Below are positions 1 to 12,739 of a stretch of DNA of 64,000 nucleotides, piece by piece. The notes under the pieces are model-generated. The model ran no database searches, had not been told where the DNA came from, and saw only the letters and a program-made list of their open reading frames with translations. Location of the stretch: NCBI GenBank assembly GCA_949126835.1, contig OX421497.1:20739409-20803408 (forward strand), read 5' to 3'. Source of the stretch: Anisus vortex. Lineage: Eukaryota > Mollusca > Gastropoda > Planorbidae. Every line of letters begins with the position of its first letter. Position 1 is the first letter of the stretch. A program made the translations under genes and the position numbers.

Positions 1-63
1 CAGGTAGGTAGGTAGGTAGGAAGACATATGATGGACGGACAGATAGACGGATGAATAGATGGC

Positions 64-206
<143 letters not shown>

Positions 207-254
207 ATGAACAAACAAGGTACATAAAAATAGCAGCCTATCAGACGAGGTCAA

Positions 255-855
255 TTCAAAAACGAGGTCATATCGAAGACGGGGTCAATTTGAAACGAGG
301 TAACACAAGCCAGAAGACGATGTCCGCCACGAAGCATAATTTGATAACATAAATACACATTAAGGCAGACAACAACTGGCGCAGATAACAGTTTTTATCA
401 AGTTCGCCAGATTGTATTTTCAATCTAGGTAAAAGTGTAAAAAAATATCGTATGATTTGAAATTATTTTTTTACAAATAAGATACTATGACCTATATTAT
501 TTTCCCACCCGGTGGCTCACTGAAATAGAACATAGAACAAAACAAAATGAAGAACATAGCATAGATCAAAGAGAATAACGAACAGAATATAAAATAAACA
601 GAAATATAGAATAAACAGAATGAGCACCCTATGGAACAAGCAGAATATAGAGAAAACTAACCGAGGCAGAATATAGAGAAAACTAACCGAGCCACAAAAT
701 ATAAAACAAACAGAACAAGGAACAGGGCAAAAAACAAACAGCGGAATATCTAACAAACACAATGCCAAATAGTATCTAAATATACAATAGAAATAGATTT
801 GATGAAGATTATTGATTGTTACTTTGGTGTTTATAAAGTCTGAAAATAGACCATT
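255..855. other. AT-rich stretch, no feature seen
   Basis: Purine-rich, weakly repetitive sequence between 520 and 740 with recurring GAACAAACAGAATATA-like words. No exon, transposon end or structured repeat could be supported. Confidence 0.5.
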
Positions 856-863
856 GTATAGCC

Positions 864-2567
864 CAGGGGTCGGCAACCTAAGGCACGCGTTTCAAACTTA
901 GCACACAGAGCGATATTCAAAGGCACGCGAGAGACCTCTAAGAGATTTTATTGATAAAAAACAACATTTTTCGGTTCTAAATTAGGAAAACTGACTGTTG
1001 AAGCCGATTTTTCTGAATGACATAGCGACACATTTCAGTGAGTTGCATTTACAAGCACAACTGGAATGGATTTGTATTGAAACTGGACATATCTTGCCGT
1101 GAAATCAATTTCAAAACATTTAACTGATGCACATCTATATAGTAAGGCATATTTTAAGATAGATAGTTTTTCAGAAGTACACCGAAGCACTCAAAGCGGA
1201 GTTTTCTAATCAAAGGCAAGACTTTCAATTTGATGGGCTCATTTTTTTCATACCACATCAAGCCTAACTGGTTTGATATTATTACAACCTTCAAATATTT
1301 AGATCTTTTTTTAAGTAAAAGACATTGGCGATTTTTAACAGCAGCAAGTTGAATTTTAAACATTTAAAAAATGGCATCAAAATGTGCCTATTTGCGGAAA
1401 AAATATGGAAGAAAGCTGCTGAGGAAAGTCTTCTGCTTTTCTCAACTGCTAGGAATTATCTCTTCTACTTTTGAGCTTTTGGTTCAACTTACACTTGTGA
1501 ACATATTTTATCGCACATCAAAGCTGTTTTAAACATACAAAGAGGTAACCGCCTAAAAATTCCTACAGACTAATTACATTTAATAGAATTTTTATGCTCA
1601 TCATCTTTAATTAAACATAGATCTAATTATAAGTAATAGTAATTCTAAAACAATTTTTTTTTTATTATTAATTTGATAAATATAAGTTACTTTTTTAATT
1701 GCACTATATTATATACTTTTTGTAATTATTAATGTCTAAAATATAAACTTTTTAAATGGACAAACAATTAATGCAGGAAATGTTTATTTACAACTGTTTA
1801 ACGTAAATTATTTAAATCCTCTAATAATTAAATTTTGTAATAAATACCATAATATTCGATCAGATAAAGAAATAATAATTAGTCAGTAATACTTTTTATA
1901 TTACAAAACATAGAGATCTAACTTTTTTGGCATCACTATTGAATCAAATGTGGACACGTTTTTTTTTTTATTAAAGGGAGATAATTAGCCCGTTTTATTT
2001 GAGCTCATATTTTTAGTATGTTTCTTTTTTTTTTTCTTTTTTAATATAATAAATGAAAATGGGTTACAATATAACTTTGAAATAATCAAACTGTAAAAAG
2101 TATTTGAAAATGTAATTATAAATATTATATGACCAAAGAATGTATATGTATATTTTTAAACATTACATTAGCTACTCAGGTTGTATGATTACTACGTATA
2201 TATTCCGCTTAAGCGATAGTCCAACGTTCACTTATCGTACTATGTAGATTAAATAACATTAAAGGAAATCTCAGTTAAACTGAGATCAAAATATAATTAA
2301 TAAAAGCAGGTGATAGATCCTCACCTTGACTAACAAAAGATAATGTTAAAATAAAAAATTACCATCAATTTTTGTATGTGAATGCTTAGTAATAAAATAT
2401 TGTAGGCCTATTTGATATAAATGCAAATAAAGAGGATGATAATCACAAACACGTTAATTTTGTATTAAATTTAAAACTTTGTAACGATTCATTTTAGGCT
2501 GTTGGCACGCTGAATGATTTACAAATCCTAGTTTGGCACACTGTTAGGAAAAGGATGCCGACCCCTG
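864..2567. mobile_element. hAT-type DNA transposon, non-autonomous (1.7 kb)
   Basis: The terminal inverted repeats are CAGGGGTCGGCA at the left and its complement TGCCGACCCCTG at the right. The flanks are GTATAGCC (856-863) and GCATAGCC (2568-2575), an 8-bp target duplication with one mismatch, as expected for hAT. Subterminal words such as GGCACGC and TTTGGCACAC recur in the smaller copies at 7248 and 14510. The interior is very AT-rich and carries no intact transposase. Positions 1900-2235 are clearly related to 36741-37035 inside another hAT element. Confidence 0.88.
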
Positions 2568-2575
2568 GCATAGCC

Positions 2576-4240
2576 TACGCTTCGTGTTGCAAACACTTCA
2601 GAAGGTGCGACTTGATTGCTTACAAGTACCTGTAACGCTTAAAAATAGACTATGTATCATCTTATATGTTAAAAGCCCTCCTTCTATAAAGAAGCTTATT
2701 GTGTCCAACGCTTTTCAGTGGCTTGACGCTAGTCTTGCATTTCGATTAGTGTTTTCAATGATCATCATTGGCTCCATAGTCTCGAAAGACGATTAGATTT
2801 GCGCTCCTGCGATTAGGCCAGCCCCTGTAAAATTGATATGATATGATTTTGGTTTTCCTGGTTTGTCCAGGTAACCCACTCTATGCCTGGATGCCACTCG
2901 GGAAGAAAGATTGTTAATTGTCTGCATTTATTTCTGTTATGTTTATCTGTTACCTGTTCCGTTAGTCCGTACCTGGTCTGCGAGTGTTGTTTGTATCCAC
3001 ACGTTCGCCCACAATATATATTATGTGTACACTGATATTCAGTGATATACATCAAATGAGTATGTCACATGATAAGAGCGGGAAAAGCACTTCGCAAAAT
3101 TAACAACATTGTTGGCGAATGCATTCGTGCCGACAGAGCCAGATTTCCCACGTGGGATGGATTGCATGCCTGTTTGCCATGAGCAGACCTAAAAAAAAAC
3201 TTTTTTATTCTTGTCGATAAAAAAAAACAGAGTCTTCCCAACACAGGGACCATAAGGTCAGTGTTTTTTATCTGGTATCTGGTATAATATAAATATTTAA
3301 AATGGCAAACTCTAATTCATGTTATAAGTGTGTCGCCGAGTCGCGAGCATCTGCCACTATGGCACACTCATACAAACCAAGACTTGTGTGTGTGTGGAAA
3401 GGTTGACAACACAAGACAAACACATGCACAGACACCCAGATATCCAGTTAGACACACCTTTAGCATACCGTGGAGACGATTACTGATATCGCTAATTACT
3501 TTTTTTCACCTAAACACCTGATCAAGGTCACGTGAATTGCACGAAACTGGAAGCGTGTGTTTGAGATTTTGGGGGCGGGTGTAGGGAAAGGGGGCGGGGC
3601 ATCAAATTCTCACGGGAGGGTGGGGGAGGGGGTTAACTTTATGTTTCTATAATAATATTTACGTCCTTTGAAAAAAAACGAAGCAGATAAAGAAACATGA
3701 GCTGATGACTAATTAAGGTCCGTCGGAGAGATTCAGACGTTGTACCGACCTCATTATCCCATTGCATGCCGTGGTCAGATGAATCTAAGCCTTTATTAAA
3801 TAGCCTCAAGTTTACAAAAAGACAGCCAAATTATTATATTATTAAAAATGTATAATATTAACATACATGCTTATAAACGCAACCAGCAGTAAATACGGCA
3901 CTACACGCCCTCCACACACACGCACACACACATCTCTCATAAACGGAACCACAAAGAGGATCCAAACTGTCACCTGTTGGTGATCAATTGAATGTCACGC
4001 ACTATTTGTCCTGTCCTGTCTTTTTTTTTTATTTACATCCTGGCAAAGACAGCCTTGACCCAAAATTTACAAAGAAATGTTCCGCAAACAATATGTCACA
4101 TAATATTTTTTTTTATAAACTCTAAACAGAAAATAACAACAATTAAAAACACACTTTAAAAGAAACAGTTTTGTTTTCAATAAGAAGTACATCTGTTTCA
4201 AATGGATCTACCCTCACACCACTCGGGACTCTCTTAGATA
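2576..4240. other. Intergenic, no gene seen
   Basis: No supported gene. A G-rich patch at about 3568-3640 has several runs of three to six G on the plus strand, and a G13 run sits at 4241-4253. Short open frames here lack splice sites and recognisable motifs. Confidence 0.5.
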
Positions 4241-4300
4241 GGGGGGGGGGGGGTAAAAATGAAGTAAACAATTTTATTTAATATAATAACTGTTTATTTA

Positions 4301-5154
4301 GAACACAATAATAAATGACATGGAAGGTCCATAACGGTGACGTTCCCGATATATCGGGACGGATGACAACACAATAATAAATGACATGGAAGGTCCATAA
4401 CGGTGACGTTCTCGATATATCGGGACGGATGACAACACAATAATAAATGACATGGAAGGTCCATAACGGTGACGGTCTCGATATATCGGGACGGATGACA
4501 ACACAATAATAAATGACATGGAAGGTCCATAACGGTGACGTTCCCGATATATCGGGACGGATGACAACACAATAATAAATGACATGGAAGGTCCATAACG
4601 GTGACGTTCCCGATATATCGGGACGGATGACAACACAATAATAAATGACATGGAAGGTCCATAACGGTGACGTTCCCGATATATCGGGACGGATGACAAC
4701 ACAATAATAAATGACATGGAAGGTCCATTACGGTGACGTTCCCGATATATCGGGACGGATGACAACACAATAATAAATGACATGGAAGGTCCATAACGGT
4801 GACGTTCCCGATATATCGGGACGGATGACAACACAATAATGAATGACATGGAAGGTCCATAACGGTGACGTTCCCGATATATCGGGACGGATGACAACAC
4901 AATAATAAATGACATGGAAGGTCCATAACGGTGACGTTCCCGATATATCGGGACGGATGACAACACAATAATAAATGACATGGAAGGTCCATAACGGTGA
5001 TGTTCCCGATATATCGGGACGTATGACAACACAATAATAAATGACATGGAAGGTCCATAACGGTGACGTTCCCGATATATCGGGACGGATGACAACACAA
5101 TAATAAATGACATGGAAGGTCCATAACGGTGACGTTCCCGATATATCGGGACGG
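4301..5154. repeat. 66-bp minisatellite, 13 copies, each with a perfect palindrome
   Basis: Thirteen head-to-tail copies of a 66-bp unit, almost identical to one another. Every unit contains the 14-bp palindrome CCCGATATATCGGG, with one or two copies changed by a single base. Because 66 is divisible by three and the unit lacks stops in three frames on the minus strand, three overlapping repetitive open frames appear. They translate the repeat and are not supported as genes. Confidence 0.97.
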
Positions 5155-5354
5155 AGGCCAACTCTAAACAAAAGTAAATCCCAGCAATGGGGAAGAATAA
5201 TTTCCAACCATTAAGACTAATTTAAGACACAGTCATTGTCATGTGCGCTGGGGGTTAAACGGTCGTTATCAATTCAACAACTTAATTTTGTTTCATGTAT
5301 AATTGTTTCCGTTAACGCTAACCATGTTCAACGAGACACCAATATAATTTAATA

Positions 5355-5534
5355 CAAGAGTGTGCAACAGGCGGCCAGCGGGCCACAAAACGGCCCGCCG
5401 AGTGTGGCCCCCGAAGAACTTCTAACGGCAATTTTTTTTAATTCTGTGCATTGATAATGCAAATAAATTTCAGATTGTCTTGTTGTATAAAATTTCAGAT
5501 GCGGCACAAAGCAGAAAAATGTTGCACACTACTG
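5355..5534. mobile_element. hAT-type MITE (180 bp) with perfect target duplication
   Basis: The ends carry the inverted repeat AGTGTGCAACA / TGTTGCACACT. The element is flanked on both sides by ATTTAATA (5347-5354 and 5535-5542), a perfect 8-bp duplication. It is too short for a protein and would need a transposase supplied elsewhere. Confidence 0.9.
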
Positions 5535-5949
5535 ATTTAATACATTGAACGTCAATATAAATATATTTATTACCAACAAGATAGAGATGGATATGTAGCT
5601 CGATCCTGACATTTTTTGGGGGAAACAACAAAAAAACTAATACAACAAGATGACATCAGTTTAAGAATTCGTGACTCTCACATTGTTATCTTAGTATTTG
5701 ATTTATCAGCTACAAACTTCCGTATAATGGATTTCTTTTCCACGCTATGTTGTTGGTCGATAAATTAATATCCGGTACTTTCATGTCAAGTTTAAAAGTA
5801 GACCCCAAAATAAAAGTTTCGAAACAAATAAATAGGTCACTTTTGTTTCAATGCTTAAACATACACCCATGCTCATATGTACATATGTAGATTTACGATA
5901 ATGACACTTTCTATATGTAGGCTATATTCCAAGTACTTGTAACAGAAAC

Positions 5950-6459
5950 CATAGACTATAATATACATGGACCTCTTGCTTTAGTATTTCTGCTATATGA
6001 TGACTCGAAACACTGATTTTCTGAATTCCCGATTCTAAATAAAGTAGTTGCTATAAAGTAGTTTCTATACTAGTTCCGTTTTATTTAATCTCTATGATTT
6101 TCTGAAGTAAAAATTAAATCGAAAGCTGTATACATCGGAAACATTTATAGATCAGTGTTGTATGCGCACGGAAAAAAGAATATAAGCTTTAAAAATAGAG
6201 CAAGCGGTCCATCTTATTATAGTCAATGATAATAGGAATAATAGTAGAACAAGTATTAATTTAAAGTATAGAAAAAATGCGAATTAAACAAAACGGAACT
6301 TGTATCGCAACTACTTTATTTAGAATCGGGAATTATAAAACAAGAAGATAAGAGCATAAAAAACTAAAGCAAGCGGTCCATGTATATTATAGTCTATGTT
6401 TCAAGTCATCATATAGCAGAAATACTAAAGCAAGCTGTCCATGTATATTATAGTCTATG
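5950..6459. mobile_element. Foldback hAT-like element, CATAGACTATAAT family, rearranged copy
   Basis: It starts with CATAGACTATAATATACATG and ends with the inverted complement. An internal inverted pair related to the ends lies near 6205-6230. The right end is partly duplicated: one end finishes at 6398 and about 60 bp of end sequence is repeated to 6459. The same family lies at 56818-57276 and, decayed, at 47712-48104. The flanks ACAGAAAC and CAGAACAC are similar but not a clean duplication. Confidence 0.75.
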
Positions 6460-6649
6460 CAGAACACACAGAGCTATAACGTTATGGAAAACATTGACAC
6501 TACAGAACTATGAAGTACTGTGGAAACATTCTGAAACTCTAGAACAATGAAGTATCGTACTTTAAAAACATTCTTAAACTAGAAACAGATGAAGTAATGA
6601 ATTATTTTGTTTAGTGACTACGGAATAATGAAGTATAGTTAACCCTTTC

Positions 6650-6695
6650 CTAGACTACAGAGTACTACAGAGTACTACAGAGTACTACAGACTTA
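6650..6695. repeat. Short 10-bp tandem repeat
   Basis: About four copies of TACTACAGAG. Confidence 0.85.
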
Positions 6696-6828
6696 TGTTG
6701 TACTAGGGAAAATATTCAAAGACAAGAGCGCTAACATATAAAGCAAGTAGCAAAGTATTCTACTCAAACTTTGTAACTGTCTATTCTGTTAAAACAATTT
6801 GGCTAGTTTGTTTTTTTATTGTGTAATT

Positions 6829-6838
6829 GTGTGTGTGT

Positions 6839-6869
<31 letters not shown>
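6829..6869. repeat. GT microsatellite
   Basis: About twenty GT dinucleotides with one interruption. Confidence 0.95.
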
Positions 6870-7247
6870 CTTTTTAAGAGGGCAAAATGTCATTTTGTGA
6901 CAAAACTCTCCAGACACACTCCTGACTCCTGACCATCGGAACAATGAACAAACTGGTTGCTGTGGAGAAACGATGGGGCTCCACTGAGCTCTTGTGATGG
7001 GTTGAAGGCCGAGGGTCAGCTACAGGTGGGGAACTGAGATCGGATTAAGGATTTAAAAGGGTGGTGGGGGGGGGGGTGGCTGGCATGTTTTCAAGACCTG
7101 CTAATTTGTGAAAATCACTTTGGCCTCGATCAGAAAATATCTTAAAATGTCAAGGAAAGAAAATACCTACTTTCTCTGCAAGTTATCTCCCATATGAAAC
7201 TCTAACGGTATTAGAATGGTTGATTTAAAAAAAATAATAAACTAGAC

Positions 7248-7460
7248 CAGGGGTCGGCAACCTTAGGTACGCATGCCAGACTAGGCACGCACAGCAATGT
7301 CCTATGGCGCGCAAAAGTTCCCCACAAAAGTCAATTAAGTCTCTTCTGCAAGAAATTGAGTGCTAGACTAGAGCAGGAGTACTATTAGGCTGTTTGGCAC
7401 GCTGAATGAATTAGCAATCATACTTTTGGCACACAGTTTGCAAAAAGTTGCCGACCCCTG
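7248..7460. mobile_element. hAT-type MITE (213 bp)
   Basis: The ends are CAGGGGTCGGCAACC and GTTGCCGACCCCTG. The flanks AACTAGAC (7240-7247) and AACTAGAA (7461-7468) match at seven of eight positions. It shares terminal and subterminal words with the 1.7-kb element at 864-2567 and is probably an internally deleted relative. Confidence 0.9.
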
Positions 7461-7802
7461 AACTAGAAAATATACTTCTTTAGGTCGGCATGTTTAGTTC
7501 TCGGGCCACGGCAAACAAGAGGATTGAGTGGCCTATACAATTCCCAGGTCGTCTTTATACTTTTCCAAGCTGATGATAGGTCATTACCCCCCTTCAATCA
7601 GAGTAAAGGCCTCTTCAGGCCATAACTAAAATGAAGGTGTTTTTTTTTCAACCAGTGTTTCAAATGCACCTTTTATTTAGGCTTAGTCTCGTTTGACATT
7701 TAATTTTCAACCAATACATTTAAGAAAACACGCGCGATTGCCTAGTTTGGAGCAAAAAAATCGTTTATCTTCTGTATTATTTTAATTTTAAAAGTTCACG
7801 AT

Positions 7803-8181
7803 GACACACTCAGTGTGACACTGTGCACAATGTACACATTCAGTGTGACACTGTGCACAATCTAAACATTCAGAATGACACTGTGCACAACCTACACACT
7901 CAGTGTGACAATGTGCACAACCAACACACTCATTGTGACACTGTGCACAATAAACACACTCAGTGTGACACTGTGCACGATATACACACTGAGTTTGACA
8001 CTGTGCACAATATACACACTCAGTGCGACACTAGGCACAATATACACACTCAGTGTGACACTGTGCACAATATACACACTCAGTGTGACACTAGGCACAG
8101 TATACACACTCAGTGCGACACTGTGCACAATATACACACTCAGTGTGACTCAACCTACCCACTTAGTGTGATACTGTGCAC
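7803..8181. repeat. 30-bp minisatellite, about 12 copies
   Basis: Degenerate copies of a 30-bp unit with core CACTCAGTGTGACACTGTGC. The unit contains the near-palindrome CACACTCAGTGTG. The unit length is a multiple of three, so open frames appear on both strands; they are repeat translations, not genes. Confidence 0.95.
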
Positions 8182-8189
8182 ATAGGGCA

Positions 8190-8995
8190 GCAAAAAAAAC
8201 AATTAACCTCCCTGACATAAACACCACTCATGAAGATTGATAACTTGAACCCCTTCTTCCGCTCCCCCCCTCCCCCCTCTTTCCAAAAAATACACATACA
8301 CAATCACACACAGAGACACGCGTAGAATAATAAACGAAACATGTTCCAATCAGTTGCACAAAAACTGTAGCCTATTGGCCGGACATGAACGGAAATGTGC
8401 TCATGTCTCTTTTGTATGCCCGGGTCAGACCGATTGGTTACATTGTTAACCTTCAACCCTTAATTCACCAATGGAATGGAAAGAAAAAGTATCAGCCGGC
8501 TACAAAACAATGCATGGATAATAACGCAAGCCTCCCACCCCAAGACCTCTATGCCCTTACACTGCCTAGAAGCACTTTAGAAACACTGTGTGTGTGTGTT
8601 TGTGAGTGTGTGTTTGTGACTGGCAATAAATGGATTGGGAACCCGTCAAGTGAAATGACAATGCTGCAACTGCTGCAATTAATGTTTCACCGGAATTTTA
8701 ATAATGAACTTGACACAGTGCACAAATGGATTGGGAGGAGGGGCCGCGACAAGGGACAAAATACAATGGTAAATTTAGAAAGAGGGGGACAAATTAGAAT
8801 AATGGTAGATTTGAAAAGAGCGAGGACAATTAAAATGGTAAATATATAAAGAAAAATGGCTCAAATCTAATGTTAGCTTTAGAAAGTAACTAGCAGGTAT
8901 GTGCCCGGTCCTCCGAATCGGCTAAAAGTCCAACTACAAAATTTTTATTTCGAATATCACACAAATTTAAACAAGTAATAAGTAAACCTAAAGTA
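8190..8995. other. No supported gene
   Basis: A 154-codon open frame (8385-8849) crosses a GT-rich stretch and imperfect repeats containing AAATTTAGAAAGAG-like words. It has no domain, no splice context and low-complexity composition, so it is not called. Confidence 0.45.
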
Positions 8996-8999
8996 ATCC

Positions 9000-9144
9000 C
9001 ATCTGACCGATGGCCGGTGTAGCAGGTAGGCTACTCATCAGAGATGGGCTGACCCAGGGACACCCAGACCCGGAAATAATACCAGCCTTTACCAGTACAG
9101 GCTTCGAACCAGCCTAACGTACCACCACTCGACCACCGCGTCCC
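9000..9144 (-). mobile_element. tRNA-derived SINE, family 1
   Basis: On the minus strand it begins GGGACGCGGTGGTCGAGTGG, with a box-A-like segment followed by the box-B-like GGTTCGAAGCC. These are the two parts of an RNA polymerase III internal promoter. Downstream it matches the family-1 body also seen at 29592, 52405 and 57434, although this copy is divergent. Confidence 0.75.
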
Positions 9145-9532
9145 ATAGATTTAGAAAAAAAGGAGGATTAATAATGGAGTGGCGGATTTTGATATAAAAA
9201 AAAAGCAAGATTTAGATAGATCGACCACAAAAGGAATAGATATAATCTAGTAGATTCAGACCAATATAAGAAATACAAAAAATGGTAGATTTGGGAACAA
9301 AATGAACATAGAGACTGGTTGATCTATAAAGAGACGGACTATTTTAATAATCTCTAAATATATAGGCTATATAAAGCTCCATGTGCGTATGTTTAACCAA
9401 TCAAATTGGTTTATTTAACGACATGGGACTTTATTGCATCATATTTCACCTTTTCAATTTGACATAGTACATGTTTCCTCGCTAGTTGTGTGGATAACGT
9501 ATCGGACTGCCAAGCGGTCGACCCGGATTTCC

Positions 9533-12500
9533 GAATCACTGTAAATTTGGCAACGGTATTTTCGTCAACGGTATTTTCGGCAAGGTAATTTTGGCAAAGG
9601 TAAATTTGGAATAGGTAAATTCGGCAAAACTAGCAAAGCGGTAAAATTGGCAACGGTAAAATTGGCAATCATATAATATCTACTGTTTTTATTAAAAGTA
9701 TTGGTAGAACTACACTCTATTCCATGTACCGGCAACCTATGGAGGATGGCACGCAAAACGGTTTTAAATGGCACATGATAGACCACCAAATTGGTGAAAA
9801 GAGCAGGAAAACATTAAGGTACACTTTGGCATGTAATTTAATTTAACGTCCTCTAATGATCAAAAACGAACATTTTAAATAGGAGCCAAATGTACCCCCT
9901 TCCTCGCCCCAGGTGTTTCTCCCCCCCCCCAAACCCCTGCCCGCCCCCCCCCCCACCCCAACCCCTGCCCGCCCCCTCCCCCCAACCCCTGCCCGCCCCA
10001 CCCCCAAAGTTACGTATGTTTGTAAGGTAGCCCAACTGGCGATCACTTGGAGTTCTGTTTAGATCTTTACGCATCAATGCTTTCCCTTATCTCCAATACG
10101 TCTTTTTTTTTTTCACAACACTGTTGTTGCTAGTTAAAACTTATTCTTTCTATCAATACATTTGTATTTGATTTTATTATAAACATTTTCACACAGTATT
10201 TTAAAAACATTATTTTGCTCACGAGACTTGTATTCAAATAATATAAAATGTATGCCTAGTAGTATCTTTTTATAATTTTTATTCGTATATAGTCAACAAG
10301 TTTATTATCAATTTGATGAACAAGACATTGATATAGTTTCAAGTCGGACATGTGGAAATAGAATGGCGGGAAAGTAGACTTACTCACAGAAAGAGAAAAA
10401 GTAGCGATTGGTAATGCAGTATATTTATTAGTGCAGGATTTAGGATTTGTAACGTGACGTAACTTTGCCAATTTAATGGCGTAGCCGGGATTTTAATGTA
10501 AGAGTCATTAGTGCAAGTCGGGAGGGGGAGGGGGGGGGAAGATCAGATAGTATAAAGTGGGTTGGAGCAAAGAAGTACAATGTGGGAAGTGGGGGGGGGG
10601 GGGGGGTAGGAACTCAAACTTTTAGTATAAACTAAATGTAACCTCTCAAACAACGGGATCAAACCATTTCAAGATTATTTAGTTAATGACCTGAAAGCAG
10701 AAAATGGTGTCTAGTATTAGTAACCAGTGGAACCACAATCCAGGGCCTCTAATCGAGTGTGTATTGGTAAGAGATCAATGACAAATCCATAAAAATAATT
10801 GAAAATGTGTTTATGTGATGCAGATTTGACATTAGAAACTTACATTTTTAAAATATTGCCATGTTTAGGCGATAAAAAATGTGAAAGAAATCATATTTAA
10901 AAATATATAGATGGGCTATATTTTATATTAAAATAAAACATAGACTATTCCTAGCTATAACACTTTTAGGGGCGGGGGAGGGGGGAATCTTCATGAGAAA
11001 ATCGTGGGATTAGCTCCTAACACTACATCATCCAAGGCCACTAACTAGTTTGTCTATCGGCATCCAAGGCAAGGAATTGTTTTTTTTTCTATGGAAAAAG
11101 TAATAGGTCTAACTATGTGACGCAAATTTGAGAATGCTAAGCCATGTGGTCAAGAAGCGGCCCGACAGTACGCAATTTAGCGAAATTTCATAGTTCAATG
11201 CGAATTGATCATGCCGATGAAGGGAAACTTTTGTCAGCAATATCAAAGTAAACCTGTTGACTTCTTTGAAACAATGAAGAGACTTTACCTATATAATATA
11301 TATACGTAGTTCACCGATACCTAGAGAGAAAAAAAGATTTTAAAGACAAGAATAAAAGAAAGAAAAATGTAAGCTAAATCTCACCAGTTTATGAGTATTA
11401 TTATCTTTTTAGACCCTTAAACCATTGAAATAAATAGATCTATCTGATAATGCACACTTTTTATCCCAGAGCATTCACAATCAACTTATCCTTACATTGT
11501 GGATTTTTTCCTCGGGTAGAACGGGGTCTCCACAGAATAATGAAGAAGAAGATGAAGAAAAAAAAATGTTATCACTATAGTTTATAATAACTATAAATCA
11601 ACTCCATTAACTTTAAAATGAGAAGTTTCACAAGGAATTATCTTACGTTCATTAACTAGTTCAAATTTACATAGATGATTTGCCTATTATTATTCATTGA
11701 AATTAAGTACTAAGGCTGTTTCTACAAGTAATTAATTTACACAGGGGTCCATTGTAAGCTTGATTAACTACTGAGATTACGCTGTCTGTTTGATGCCGTT
11801 TACTTCATAGTAGACTGTAGGCCTAACTAATCCTACAATCACTTTTAATTAAAACAAGTTGACGCGTGTTGGCATTTTTACTGTGTTTTTCAGATCCACG
11901 GCCCAAGTCTGCCTTTGTAAGTACCATACAACAAACACCCACCATAAAACGGTTTCACACTTACGCCAAGTGGCTAGCTGCTGGGCAATAGGAAAAAGAC
12001 CCCCTCCCGCCCCCCCCCCCCGGACTCTCGGTCAAGAAAACACGCTTACATCGGTAGACGGGGGTGGGGGCTGTGTCAAGACATTCGTAAATACGGACTT
12101 ACAATGGTCTTGGCTGTGTTCGTTTTCGCTAGGTGGTAAGGGGGGAGGGGTAATGTAAGTTGTGTAATTGTACGTTGGCTATGTTTCCCGTATTATCTAA
12201 ACACACCAGCCAGAGTTTATTACGTAAGGACTTACTATGGTCGTGTCAGAACAGAGTAAGGACTGCAGAGAGCTAGACCTACAATAAAACGTACAATACA
12301 ATGTACATACAATGGAAACTTTAGTTTCCAAAGACTTAAAAAGTTAGTTAGAACCGTGGGCCCTAAACTTCACCAATGCATAACATTTCAGTTTAGAATG
12401 AGCCTTTTACACAAGTTAATACAAAACGGTTCTTTGCAAGTGTCCCTTATAATAGGCCTACTGTACTTAAGGGACCCCATATTAACTTAATCTTCCACGG

Positions 12501-12725
12501 AGACAACCTAGTTTCAAGCCATGAACTTCATTTAGTAGACAAGAGTGTAATCATATCTTCAGTTTCAATAAAAACAGTTGATATTATAAGTTTGCCAATT
12601 TTACCGTTGCCAATTTTACCGCTTTGCGAGTTTTGCCGAATTTACCTATTCCAAAATTACCTTTGCCAAAATCCCCTTGCCTAAAATACCGGTTCCCAAT
12701 TTACCATTGCCAAATTTACCGAGCA
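9533..12725. mobile_element. Mutator-like DNA element with long terminal inverted repeats (3.2 kb)
   Basis: About 135 bp at each end (9533-9668 and 12593-12725) form a long imperfect inverted repeat. Each arm is built from small repeated words of the type GGCAACGGTAAAATT. Both flanks carry the 10-bp sequence CCGGATTTCC (9523-9532 and 12726-12735). Long terminal repeats with a 9-11 bp target duplication are typical of Mutator-like elements. No transposase frame is visible inside; the interior is AT-rich with a C-rich block and G runs. A foldback element of another superfamily is possible. Confidence 0.7.
9905..10008 (-). repeat. C-rich direct repeats, G-quadruplex potential on minus strand
   Basis: Three copies of CCAACCCCTGCCCGCCCC separated by C runs, giving many runs of three or more G on the minus strand. 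The Gly/Arg/Trp-rich frames here are translations of this block. Confidence 0.8.
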
Positions 12726-12739
12726 CCGGATTTCCAGTT

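Noticed and set aside
4301..5154. CRISPR-like appearance of the regular repeats
   Set aside because: The units are contiguous without unique spacers, and the surrounding DNA is animal; these are minisatellites.
4294..5207. Three long overlapping minus-strand frames of 159-287 codons
   Set aside because: They are translations of the 66-bp array in its three frames; a unit length divisible by three keeps them open.
8385..8849. 154-codon plus-strand frame
   Set aside because: Runs through GT repeats and imperfect tandem words, with no domain and no splice support.
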